A stretch of DNA of 64,000 nt from Limonium bicolor (taxonomy: Eukaryota; Streptophyta; Magnoliopsida; Caryophyllales; Plumbaginaceae): positions 94,399,298-94,463,297 of the forward strand of contig CM041783.1 of NCBI GenBank assembly GCA_023374045.1, read 5' to 3'. The translations under genes were made by a program, and so were the position numbers. The notes beneath the pieces were generated by a model. It ran no database searches, had not been told where the DNA came from, and saw nothing but the letters and a program-made list of their open reading frames with translations. Positions 49,197 to 60,398 of this stretch are shown piece after piece; the stretch's first letter is position 1, and every line of letters starts with the position of its first letter.

Positions 49197-50416
49197 TGTA
49201 ACACCCCAACCCGAAATCCAATAAACTGAACGGCGATCACTCCCAAATAAAATACAACTGCAGCGGAAATAAATACAACAACCGGGCGGTATTACAATGC
49301 CGTTGGCCACCCTTGTGACCAACAAGGCTAAATCCAATACAATCTCCAAAAGTCACGGTCTGAATACGAATACAATCCGAGATACTAGGAATCAAACTGA
49401 AATGTAAATTACTTAAATAAAAACAAATGTCTAGAAGAAGACTCCCATAGCTTGAATCTACCCCACCTACACTCGGTGTGGTAATCTTCTCAACTTCAGG
49501 TACCTGGAATTGTTTAGCCATGAAATGGCTCAGCAAAATAATTTGCCGGTATGAAAAACGTGCAGCCCATCGGCTACTGGGCCACAACAACTAATTGTCG
49601 AATACATGCAGTTCATTTATAAAGCTGTAAATAAGCATAGCATGGTAATATCAAGTAACCATACAAGGACAATAATGTCACATAGAACAAGACTGCAGAA
49701 GGTCAAGTTAGCTGAACTGAATTCCTTAATGGTAGTCGGTCCACACAATGGGACTGACAGGTGTAACTGAATAACTCAAATAGTGAAGGTATAGTGACCT
49801 CGTTATAGAGAAAGGTTGGGTATAAAAACCCCAGGAGATAACGTAGTTAAACCCTGAACTGAGAGGCGTGGGAAATAGAATCCCACTAGAGGAATGAAGT
49901 CTTCCTCGAACTGAAGGGCATTTGAATCCCGGGAGGAATAGAGTCTTCCTCCCAACTGAATGTTCCGTCGCGACGTAGTAGGAGACGACCTGAGACAGGT
50001 ACAACTCCTGTAGCATGCATGGCCAGATCCAACTGGGCTCCTCGTTCTCGAAGTATGGAATTGTTAAGTGTCATATAAAGACGTTAAACAAGAACACAAT
50101 GTGTATTGTCAATTATCACGTTTAGGATAATGACGGTTGTTATAAACTGAAGTTAGTGAGAGACTTGAGTACAAGTCCTCGGTATACTGAAGCACAGGTA
50201 TTTAATTCACTGGTATAGTAGTGTTGTATGCGTGGGACATACACATTGTAGTCAGCAACATTCACGCACATAAAATAATACAACAGTGCACAAGAGTAAA
50301 AACAACATCTTACAATAATTATCTTGGTCGTTAATTCAAACACAGATAGCACACAAGCCGGTGTAATCCGGTAGCAAACAGGTTGCAAGAATTCCATACC
50401 GTTCACCGTAGGTTGC
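49197..50416 (-). repeat. C 5' LTR, first part (interrupted by D)
   Basis: It starts TGTAACACCCC and is near-identical to 33424-34640. Terminal hairpin at 49302-49323 (perfect 9-bp stem with one G-U), conserved block at 50348-50408. D is inserted just after this block. It continues at 61368. Confidence 0.93.
50412..50416. repeat. Target-site duplication GTTGC, left of D
   Basis: It matches 61363-61367. The uninterrupted LTR at 34637 has a single copy in this context. Confidence 0.93.
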
Positions 50417-50680
50417 TGATAAGTGTCTAAATGAGCATGTTATTTAGGTGTATTTCATGTATAATATTAGCACTTTTCTTGCTCATTTCTCCACTTCGGT
50501 TAGTTTTCCTCTAGTTTATGTTTTATTGTTTATCTCACAAAATTATTGGTTTAACATGAGGAAAACCAAGCCGGGAGTGAAGTAGTCGAAGAGACGAACG
50601 CATAGACGCAAACGGCTCAGAAAACAGAGTACAAACGAAGAATGTAGAGCCAAAGGAAAATGGGCCACGTCAAGATTGCA

Positions 50681-50960
50681 ACCGCCTACTAAGTGGCGGA
50701 CTCCTCCACCACGCTACCGCCCATTAACGGGCGGTCTCCTCACGAACAACCGCCTGGCGGACTACCACATGCTCAACCGCCCAATAGGGAGGCGGACGCC
50801 TCACTCTTGTCCGCCACTTATCAGGCGGACACCACTAACCTGACCGCCAGCGGACGCTTCAGTCTTGTCCGCCCCGTTACCACGCGGACACCACTACCAG
50901 TACCGCCACTTATCAGGCGGACACCACACACCAAACCGCGAGGCGGTCTTCGACGCGGTC
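50681..50960 (+). repeat. Array of short GC-rich hairpins in D 5' LTR U3
   Basis: About nine units of 24-36 bp are present. Each has an inner inverted pair such as ACCGCC...GGCGGAC, GTCCGCC...GGCGGAC or ACCGCCC...GGGCGGT, with spacers of 0-10 bp. Spacing and arm length vary but arms match within units. It lies about 215 bp upstream of the TATA box. Open frames across it (50693-50968) are by-products of the repeat. Confidence 0.88.
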
Positions 50961-51175
50961 AAGACTAAAATGGACGCCGGACTAGTTTCTTCTTCGCGCA
51001 GTCGTCTTCTTCACCTTATCTATCTACTCCGACCACTGCCTACCTTAAATCGCTCCCGCATTTCGCCACTGTCCCCTGCAATAAATGAATGAAGCAATCA
51101 ATGCTTCAATCAATGAAGCACTCAAGTGGGCAATCAACTGCAAATATCTACGGAAGACTACTCTTCATTTTCTTC

Positions 51176-51183
51176 TATAAATA
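51176..51183 (+). promoter_or_regulatory. D 5' LTR TATA box
   Basis: TATAAATA in the context TTCTATAAATACCC; transcription would begin about 30 bp downstream. The same motif is at 60391-60398 in the 3' LTR. Confidence 0.7.
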
Positions 51184-52151
51184 CCCATTCCCTACAGCCT
51201 TATACGAGTGCACGGAGAAAACCAGAAAATCACTCACACTCACCTCATCTCATCTATTACAGTAATTCGCTCTCGTATTTCATTTCACTCCATTAATTCT
51301 CTAATTCACCCATTTCACTTATAATAACCTGCGTACATGTTTCACTCTTCGACCTCTCCATTTCTCCATTCACTAATCACGTCTCCGTGCTGTTATTACG
51401 TCCAACCTCTGTCAGATTTATTACCAGTTAATATGTCTGGCTAAGGAGGATTTGCTCCGGGCAAGGTTTTTAATTATGGTTTGTTAAGCTGTGTAATATA
51501 TTCTACCGGTCTAAATAATTTCAGTTTGTTACGATTAAAGTTTTGTTTCTCTCCCTTTTTAATAAATTCATCGGTTTATTAAAAAGCCTTACTAAGTCTG
51601 TTTTTAATTTCATCGGTTAGAAACAGACGGGTTAATTAAGCCGTAAAACTGTAAGAACTTATTTTCATCGTTTAAGTTAATACATGTTGCAAGAATAAAG
51701 CCTCATACTCCTCTGCCGTTTACAGGCTTTTGCTCGAGTTTTCATCGGACCTTGCATTACAGGTAAACGAGTTCTTAAGAGTTTTCATCGGACCTTAAGA
51801 AAATTATAGGAATCTTGCCAAACTACTTTATTAAACCGGTAGAGTTAGCACAATTAATTAAATCATATTAACCTAAACCCGGAGTTCCATTTAATTCATC
51901 TGCACTCAGTAATTTAATCTGCTCTTTTAATTCTCTAAAAACAAGTCAATTAACTTCCCCCCTTTTGTGACAAGCTTAGGAACTACTTTAGCTCGCTATA
52001 AGTCCCACGGTTTGACCCCGGCCGCTTCTGTCTTCTACACTACTACGACCGGGTTTTAATTTGCAGCCCGACAGATATTTTGAGTATTAATTTCTTTCTT
52101 TTAATAACTACACCTCTTCTAAATCACTCACGATAAATCCACTTTGCAAAA

Positions 52152-52219
52152 TGGCGCCGTTGCCGGGGATCGAACCCGGGTCACCCGCGTGACAGGCGGG
52201 AATACTCACCACTATACTA
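52152..52219 (-). tRNA. Near-complete tRNA-Asp(GTC) copy forming an extended primer-binding site
   Basis: Three bases after the 5' LTR, the plus strand is the reverse complement of a plant tRNA-Asp. It starts with TGG (complement of the added CCA) and runs 68 nt to tRNA nucleotide 8. Read on the minus strand it has an A-box-like TAGTATAGTGG, anticodon GTC within CTGTCAC, the T-arm/B-box GGTTCGATCC, and a 3' CCA. Only the first seven nucleotides, the 5' acceptor strand, are missing. An ordinary primer site is about 18 nt. The presence of CCA, which plant tRNA genes do not encode, shows a copy of mature tRNA. It is not a functional tRNA gene. Confidence 0.9.
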
Positions 52220-52231
52220 ATTTTCTGGTTT

Positions 52232-52873
52232 TCTCCGTGCTGTTATTACGTCCAACCTCTGTCAGATTTATTACCAGTTAATATGTCTGGCTAAGGAGGA
52301 TTTGCTCCGGGCAAGGTTTTTAATTATGGTTTGTTAAGCTGTGTAATATATTTCTACCGGTCTAAATAATTTCAGTTTGTTACGATTAAAGTTTTGTTTC
52401 TCTCCCTTTTTAATAAATTTCATCGGTTTATTAAAAAGCCTTACTAAGTCTTTTTAATTTCATCGGTTAGAAACAGACGGGTTAATTAAGCCGTAAAACT
52501 GTAAGAACTTATTTTCATCGTTTAAGTTAATACATGTTGCAAGAATAAAGCCTCATACTCTCTGCCGTTTACAGGCTTTTGCTCGAGTTTTCATCGGACC
52601 TTGCATTACAGGTAAACGAGTTCTTAAGAGTTTTCATCGGACCTTAAGAAAATTATAGGAATCTTGCCAAACTACTTTATTAAACCGGTAGAGTTAGCAC
52701 AATTAATTAAATCATATTAACCTAAACCCGGAGTTCCATTTAATTCATCTGCACTCAGTAATTTAATCTGCTCTTTTAATTCTCTAAAAACAAGTCAATT
52801 AACTTCCCCCTTTTGTGACAAGCTTAGGAACTACTTTAGCTCGCTATAAGTCCCACGGTTTGACCCCGGCCGC
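52232..52873 (+). repeat. Partial LTR copy in D's 5' leader
   Basis: It matches 5' LTR positions 51382-52025 almost base for base, in direct orientation. It begins 12 bp after the tRNA copy and stops at GACCCCGGCCGC, where inverted gag-protease sequence starts. It covers the part of the LTR downstream of the TATA box. Confidence 0.92.
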
Positions 52874-55384
52874 CAGCCCTTCCTTTCTCTACGTAAGCCA
52901 GCATGGCGTTAACTTCTGGATCCTCCATCTTTTCTTCTAGAGAAGTAAGTAGTACTTGCTCTAGGGGTTCAGTTTCAGCTTCCTGGATGGAAGATGAAGA
53001 ATACGTGTCCTCCTCTGTAGCAAAATCGCCTTCCTCCTCCTCGTCATCTGTGAATCCCACCGTCTTAGCATGAGGAGAAAAGTTTGAGCTTTTCTTCATC
53101 ATTTTCTGCATGTCGAATTCAATCGTCTCATCTTCGTACCGAAGAGTGATTTTCCCGTCGTGGACGTCAATGATAGCTTTGGCGGTACTTAGAAATGGTC
53201 GACCTAGAATCAGGGGAACCTCGACATCGTCATCCATTTCTAGAATGACGAAATCAGCTGGGAAGATGAAGCGAGACACTCCAACTACCAAATCTCGGAC
53301 TATGCCCATGGGCTTGATCTCTGATCTGTCTGCTAGTTGGAGTTTAAAAGGAACCGGTTGCATTTCTCCTCTTTTAACTTTCAGAAAGGTGGCGTATGGC
53401 ATGATATTAATGCTGGCTCCTAGGTCGCATAGACCACTTCCACAATCCACCCCACCTATAAAGCACGGGATCACGGGATTTCCCGGATCTGTTTGCTTAG
53501 GAGGGAGTGCTCGAAGAAGGGCTGCAGAACACTCCTCTGTCAGGTGCACTGTCTCTTTTCCAGGTTTCTTTTTCTTCTTCGTCAAGAGATCCTTGAGGAA
53601 TTTTGCATAATTAGGCATCTCTTGCAAAGCATCGATCAGAGGTATGTCGAGGGTCAGCTTCTTGAAAATGCTCAAGAACTTGGAGAACTGCTCATCAAGA
53701 TGTTTCTTTTTCATTCTGTTTGGGAACGGGAGTTCACTGTTTTTATGAGTGGAGGTTGGGATGTCGATGGTAATTCGAGATGGAGGTGGAGTAACAGGAG
53801 TAGGAATTTGAATTTCTGAGGGAGGTAAAGTTGGGTTGGTGGTTTCATCAACATTGACATAGGAATCTTCAAGCTTTTCTTTCTCTTTTCCTTTTCCGGT
53901 GGCAAGTTCCCTTCCACTCCTTAAGGAGATTGCACATAAATTTGGTGATTGGAATGTGCCATCTTCTATAAGGACTGAATTTGCTTGTTCTTTTGGATTG
54001 CGGTTTGTCTGTGAAGGGAATTGACCGGGTGGTCTTTGTTGAGTGAGTAGCTGTTGGATTTGAGATTGCAAGGCTTTTTGGTCTTTGCGCAGAGCTGCGA
54101 CCTCTTCTTGCGTATCTCGTGATTTACCCATCATCGCCTTAAACATCTCCTGCATCTGAGACATATCAGACTCAGGATTCGAAGGAGGTGGAGCTGGTCG
54201 GCTCGATGAAGCTTCATTGCCATAAGGCTGTTGTTGATATTGCCTTGGGCCTCCTTGGAAATTGGACTGAGGTCTGTAATTTTGGGATGTTTAGGGTATG
54301 TGGGTTTTGGATATTTCCGGTGTTTGAGTAGCTAAGGTTGGATTGCATGTTACGTTGCCATGGTTGTCGGTATCCTGAATTGTTGGTGATGTAATTTGCT
54401 TCCTCCGCTGCTTTCATTTCTTGTAGTTGGGGGCATTGATCATATTCATGAGGCCCAACATTGCGTACAAGAAATTGGTGACGTTTGAGATTGAGGAGCA
54501 TAGGAGCCTGGAGGGGTAGTAGGTGGTCGGGAAATCATTGACTTAGCTTGCTGAGGGAAGGAATTCATAGCCATCTGTTCGACCACTTTCGTAGAGTGCT
54601 CACTTTTGTTGCTTGCTGAGCGTTGCTTTCCATGAGTTGCTCATGGCTTCTCATGAGCTGGTCGAATTTGTTATCACTCTCCCCAACATGATATAATCCT
54701 GGAGTACCGCTCCTTGATCCACCGGAGGCCCAGTCTCTAATTTCCTCACAGAGAGACTCCATGCTGTTTAGAAATTGTGCTCCCCTTTTTCAGAATGTCA
54801 GCCCCTAACGAAGATAACACCATTGTTCTGCACGGACCGATCAATCCCTTGTAGAACAATTGTGATAATTGTTCCTTCGTCAGACCGTGGTGAGGACAAG
54901 TGAGTAGTAGACCTTTGAAACGGTCCCAAGTTTCACAAATATTCTCCGAGCCTGGTTGCTTAAAATTGTAAATTTCAGCAATCATCTCCAAAGTTCGGCT
55001 CGGAGGTAGGAATTTGTCATAGAACTTGGTGGCCATGTCGTCCCAGGTAACAATGGTACTCGGTGTTAAGCTATGATACCACTTGCTCGCGTTTCCCGTC
55101 AGGCTGTGTGGGAATAAAGACAATCTTGCATATTGAAGTACTGCGTCGGTTGCAGTAAGGCTATTGGCATGTTGTAAGAATTTTGTAACATGTAACAGGG
55201 CTTCGTCTGGACTGGTGCCATCAAACATGCCCAACTCCTTCACACATCGAATCTGATGATATGGCTTCAGCTTTTGCCACTCTTCGTATTCAGATGGGCT
55301 GAGGTGAGGAAGGACGATAGCAGGCTGTTGTCCTTGGTTAGACGGCCTGTTGATATTTCGAACCGTTGCTGGTGTAGCTGCCAT
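52874..55384 (-). pseudogene. D gag and protease, inverted relative to pol
   Basis: On the minus strand gag starts at the ATG at 55384 (MAATPATVRN). A capsid-type domain follows, with YEEWQKLKPYHQIRCVKELG, FPHSLTGNASKWYHSL and WDDMATKFYDKFLPPSRT, typical of Athila gag. Frames shift near 54750, 54560 and 54210. The last long frame (54164 downwards) holds a coiled, glutamine-rich stretch, proline-rich linker and the aspartic protease with CDLGASINIMPYATF and VPLILGRPFL. It ends abruptly at 52874, where reading runs into LTR sequence. In standard Athila elements this segment is upstream of RT in the same orientation; here it is flipped. Breakpoints: 52873/52874 and about 55385-55405. Confidence 0.92.
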
Positions 55385-55404
55385 GTTAGCTTCCGGGTCA
55401 CCAA

Positions 55405-58400
55405 TCGAAGAACTCGACAGAAAACCTGAAAAATCAATTCCATCAGTAAAACAACCACCAGAGCTCGAGCTTAAGGAAATACCCTCTAACCTCAAGTATG
55501 CTTTCCTAGCTGAAAATGACCGCTTGCCTGTCATTATTTCCTCTTCTCTGAATTCCGGAGAGGAAACGAAGTTACTTGAGGTATTGAAGAAGCACAAGAC
55601 AGCAATCGGGTGGACTATTGCTGATATCAGAGGAATTGATCCCTCCTATTGCACACACCATATTTACATGGAGGAGAACTACAAACCTATCCGACAACCT
55701 CAACGCCGGCTAAACCCTAACCTCAAGGAGGTAGTTCGAAAGGAGGTTCTGAAACTCCTTGACGCAGACATCATCTATCCAATTTCTGACAGTCCATGGG
55801 TCAGTCCTGTTCAAGTTGTCCCTAAGAAGGGGGGCATCGAAGCTGTTATTAATGAAAAGGGAGAGACTATCCCTCAAAGAAAGATCACAGGATGGCGCAT
55901 GTGCATTGATTATCGGCGTTTGAACTTGGCCACCAGGAAGGATCACTTTCCTCTCCCCTTCATCGACCAGATGTTGGAACGACTAGCAGGGCAAGAGTAC
56001 TACTGTTTCCTAGATGGGTTCTCGGGTTATTTTCAAATACCAATCGCACCTGAGGACCAGGACAAGACAACCTTCACTTGTCCTTACGGTACCTTTGCAT
56101 ATCGACGAATGCCTTTCGGTCTATGCAACGCCCCTGCTACCTTCCAGAGATGTATGCAAGCAATATTTGCTGACTTCATCGAGCAGAGCATAGAAGTCTT
56201 CATGGACGATTTCTCAGTCTATGGCTCTAGTTTCGACAAATGCTTGGCACAACTAGATTGATCCTGAGACGGTGTGAGGATACGAATCTCTCTTAAACTG
56301 GGAGAAGTGTCATTTTATGGTCAAGGACGGGATCGTCCTTGGACATAAAATATCAGCAAAAGGGATAGAGGTGGATAAAGCCAAGGTAGAGGTTATTGAG
56401 AAGTTACCAGCACCAACTACAGTTCGAGATATACGAGCATTTCTAGGGCATGCAGGATTTTATCGGCGGTTTATTCAGGACTTCTCCAAAATCAGCAAAC
56501 CTCTGACCGACCTGCTACAGAAAGATGCCCCGTTTCATTTTGATGAGAAATGTTCAGCTGCATTCCAAACAATAACACAGAAATTGGTAACAGCACCTGT
56601 GGTCATACCACCTGATTGGTCTCTTCCTTTTGAGATCATGTGTGACGCAAGTGACTATGCCGTGGGGGCAGCTCTGTGCCAAAAGAAAGAGAAAATCTTG
56701 AGAGTGATCGCCTATGCTAGCAGAACACTGAACGATGCGCAGAGGAACTATACGACCACCGAAAAAGAACTTTTGGCTATAGTTTTCTCCCTCGATAAGT
56801 TCAGATCTTACTTATGGGGAAGCAAGGTCATCGTGCATACAGACCACTCCGCTCTCAAATACTTATTCACGAAACAAGAAGCCAAGCCTCGCCTTTTGCG
56901 CTGGATTCTTCTACTTCAAGAGTTTGACATCGAAGTCAAAGATAAGAGCGGGAAACTGAATGTCGTCGCCGACCATCTCTCTAGGTTGGTGACTCCTACG
57001 GATAGTATGCCCATCAACGAATTCTTCCCCGACGAGACTGTCTTCTCCATCACCAAAATACAGGAGCCATGGTACGCAGACCTGGCCAATTATTTAGTCT
57101 CAGGAACAGTACCCTATGATCTATCCTACTCCCAGAAGAAGAAATTTCTTTCTGACTCGAGGCGTTATTTCTGGGAGGACCCGTACTTGTTCCGAGTTAG
57201 TGCTGATGGGTTGATTCGACGATGTCTCCCGGAAGAAGAGGTTTCGAGCGTCATTCACTTTTGTCATTCTCGGGAAGCCGGAGGTCACCATGGACCCACG
57301 AGAACCGCTGCTAAGATCCTGGCCTCAGGTTTTTATTGGCCAACCCTTCATAAAGATGTGTACCAATTCTGCAGACAATGTGATAATTGTCAGAAAATGG
57401 GTAATACATCCAGGAGACATGAGATGCCGCAAAGGATACTAGAAGTAGAGCTCTTTGATTGTGGGCATAGATTAATGGGACCGTCCCTTCCTCGCGGGCC
57501 ACGAATATGTTCTAGTGGCAGTTGATTATGTTTCGAAGTGGGTAGAAGCTATTCCGTGTCATCATGCCGATGCAAAGACGTAACCAGGTTCCTCAAAAAA
57601 GCAGCATCTTTACCCGTTTCGGCGTGCCAAGAGTTATTATCAGTGATGGGGGATCCACTTCTGCAACCGTCTATTCGAAGCACTTATGGTTAAGTACGGG
57701 GTACGTCACAAGGTAGCTTTACCTATCACCCCAGACAAACGGCCAAGCAGAAGTTTCCAACGAGAGTTAAAATGGATCCTTCAGAAGACGGTTAACTCAT
57801 CGAGAAAGGATTGGGCACTTAAACTGGATGATGCGCTTTGGGCTACCGTACTGCATTCAAGACTCCCATCGGGATGTCTCCTTTTAAGCTTGTTTATGGG
57901 AAATCATGTCATCTCAGTCGAGCTGGTGGAACATAAGGCGTATGGGCACTCAAGGCCCAACTTCGATTTAGAAGCCGCAGGAGAAAAGCGGAAGTTTCAA
58001 CTCTCTGAACTCGAGGAGTTAAGAGATCAGGCATACCAAAGTGCGACGATATACAAGGACCGCACCAAGAAACTTCATGACCAGATGATCCACAAACGCG
58101 ACTTTCAGGTTGGCGACGGAGTGCTGCTTTATAATTCCAGATTGAGGCTATTTCCTGGAAAACTCAAGTCTCACTGGACTGGCCCATTCCAAGTTGTTGG
58201 AACCACTCCTTTTGGTGTTTACGAACTCCAGAATCAAAAAGGAGAAAACTTCAAGGTCAATGGATCACGTTTAAAAAGGTATGTCGGCATTCTTGAAAAT
58301 AATGGTGCTATGCTCGAAATTTCTTTCATACAGGAATACGAGGAAACTTCCACCCCAAAGGAACAACAGACAACACCTCTACATCATAAATTTGCAAAAG

Positions 58401-58462
58401 TGTACAAACTTCCTAACACCAGCAGTTCAGATACTTCGCCCTCAGAATCTTCTCCAAACTAA
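55405..58462 (+). pseudogene. D pol: reverse transcriptase, RNase H, integrase, frameshifted
   Basis: Element sequence resumes at about 55405 (EELDRKPEKS). RT spans about 55590-56260, with WRMCIDYRRLN and the catalytic FMDD near 56199-56210, an Athila signature. Stops and shifts at 56257-56300 lead to the frame 56317-57525: end of RT, RNase H ([37 protein letters not shown]) and the integrase zinc finger (HH...CRQCDNC). The integrase core is scrambled by several indels between 57450 and 57950, and the frame 57686-58462 gives the core end and C-terminal domain (LKSHWTGPFQVV). No chromodomain, as expected for Athila. The protein cannot be made as is. Confidence 0.95.
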
Positions 58463-59586
58463 AACTTGGTCAAATACGTCTAGCTAGAGACGTTAAACCC
58501 GGGCAGCTCGGTGGGAGGCAACCCACTATCTATCTTTAACTTTCCTTTAATTTAGTATGTTTTTCCTTTTTGTACTATATTTCCCTTTTATTTGATATAA
58601 TAATATGCAGGCTTCACTTGAGTTCTTCTCTCTGTGTAGAATATTCTTTACAGGTTCAATTCATGACATTCCACAGCAACACTCAAGTGTGGGGGAGCTC
58701 TACACACTCTACGAAATCTGGGGAGTACACTCTTTCCTTTACTTTGCTTGCCCTATTAATTTTATTTCATCTACGCAATGAGGGCATTGCTTGAGCTAAA
58801 GTGTGGGGGAAGAACCTAGGACATCTAAAATGCTTAAAATTTGTTAAGTCTCTCTGCTTATTTTTCTGCTTACCTCGCATTTGTTCTAATTGAATTATGT
58901 ACTTTGCTAATGTAGGTTGTTCTCTTTAAAAACTAATACTATTATGAATTGTAGGATAAAGGGTACAAAATTTTTCAAAATTTTTACATTTGATTACTTT
59001 TGAGGAGCATTTTTATATGCGGTGTGACCAAATAATCTGCAAATTGGTTGGATTTTATTGCTCAGGGTTTCTTTCTGTCTTCTCTCTTAGGGATTGCTAA
59101 GGGGTATTTCTCTGTTAAAAAAAAGGAGAAGAAGTATACAAAAATATAAGGGACTTTCGAGACACCATAGGTAACCAACAAAAGAGAGTTGAGTGTTCTT
59201 AAATCCGAATGTTTCTGAGTGATGCCATATATTATCTCATCTCTTATGCAAAGTGAAACAAATGCATAAATCTATTTTTCCTTTTGTTTTCTTCTCAATA
59301 CCCATTCTTGAGAGAAGTTGGCCATGGTAAAAGCTCTCGGAGTCACCTAAATAAAAGAAACATTGAAGTACCTTGGATCATACCCCGAAACTCTATATTT
59401 TGTTTTCACCTTGAGCACACCTGCGCCACCAGCAGATAATTTTTCACACTCCTCAAGTTTTAAAGATCATAAACTATTGACTTTTTTTATCCTACCCTTC
59501 ATAATAATATTTGTTAGTATTGAGCATTTCCTACTTGCTTAGGTACATGATTTTACTTGAGGACAAGCAAAAAGATTGTGGGGGTG
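58463..59586 (+). other. D post-pol spacer with repeated PPT-like runs
   Basis: This is non-coding. It has purine runs CAAGTGTGGGGGAG (58684-58697) and AAAGTGTGGGGGAAG (58798-58812), like the true PPT. No envelope-like frame was seen. A short frame at 58570-58794 has no support. Confidence 0.7.
59571..59586 (+). promoter_or_regulatory. D polypurine tract
   Basis: AAAGATTGTGGGGGTG directly precedes the 3' LTR (TGATAAGTG at 59587) and would prime plus-strand DNA. Confidence 0.85.
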
Positions 59587-59850
59587 TGATAAGTGTCTAA
59601 ATGAGCATGTTATTTAGGTGTATTTCATGTATAATATTAGCACTTTTCTTGCTCATTTCTCCACTTCGGTTAGTTTTCCTCTAGTTTATGTTTTATTGTT
59701 TATCTCACAAAATTATTGGTTTAACATGAGGAAAACCAAGCCGGGAGTGAAGTAGTCGAAGAGACGAACGCATAGACGCAAACGGCTCAGAAAACAGAGT
59801 ACAAACGAAGAATGTAGAGCCAAAGGAAAATGGGCCACGTCAAGATTGCA

Positions 59851-60174
59851 ACCGCCTACTAAGTGGCGGACTCCTCCACCACGCTACCGCCCATTAACGG
59901 GCGGTCTCCTCACGAACAACCGCCTGGCGGACTACTCCATCACAACCGCCCCCCTGTCCGCCACTTAACTCGCGGACACCACATGCTCAACCGCCCAATA
60001 GGGAGGCGGACGCCTCACTCTTGTCCGCCACTTATCAGGCGGACACCACTAACCTGACCGCCAGCGGACGCTTCAGTCTTGTCCGCCCCGTTACCACGCG
60101 GACACCACTACCAGTACCGCCACTTATCAGGCGGACACCACACACCAAACCGCGAGGCGGTCTTCGACGCGGTC
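59851..60174 (+). repeat. Array of short GC-rich hairpins in D 3' LTR U3
   Basis: Same as 50681-50960 with additional units around 59936-59985 (ACCGCCCC, GTCCGCC...CGCGGAC). Confidence 0.88.
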
Positions 60175-60390
60175 AAGACTAAAATGGACGCCGGACTAGT
60201 TTTCTTCTTCGCGCAGTCGTCTTCTTCACCTTATCTATCTACTCCGACCACTGCCTACCTTAAATCGCTCCCGCATTTCGCCACTGTCCCCTGCAATAAA
60301 TGAATGAAGCAATCAATGCTTCAATCAATGAAGCACTCAAGTGGGCAATCAACTGCAAATATCTACGGAAGACTACTCTTCATTTTCTTC

Positions 60391-60398
60391 TATAAATA
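60391..60398 (+). promoter_or_regulatory. D 3' LTR TATA box
   Basis: TATAAATA, duplicate of 51176-51183; read-out into C's LTR and beyond is possible. Confidence 0.65.

Larger units (their letters stand above)
50417..52148 (+). repeat. D 5' LTR (1.73 kb)
   Basis: TGATAAGTGTC...CACTTTGCA. U3 carries the hairpin array at 50681-50960 and a TATA box at 51176-51183. It lacks about 44 bp of the array present in the 3' LTR (near 59936-59980), probably by slippage between repeat units. Confidence 0.95.

Noticed and set aside
50693..51092. Plus-strand frames with proline/threonine repeats in D LTRs (also 59863-60303)
   Set aside because: They are translations of the GC-rich hairpin array; the region lies in U3 upstream of the TATA box.
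52152..52219. A functional tRNA-Asp gene
   Set aside because: It lacks nucleotides 1-7, so no acceptor stem can form, and it carries CCA at a primer-site position three bases from an LTR.
55385..55597. N-terminal extension of the minus-strand D gag frame
   Set aside because: It is the antisense of pol sequence beyond the inversion breakpoint; the gag start is the ATG at 55384.
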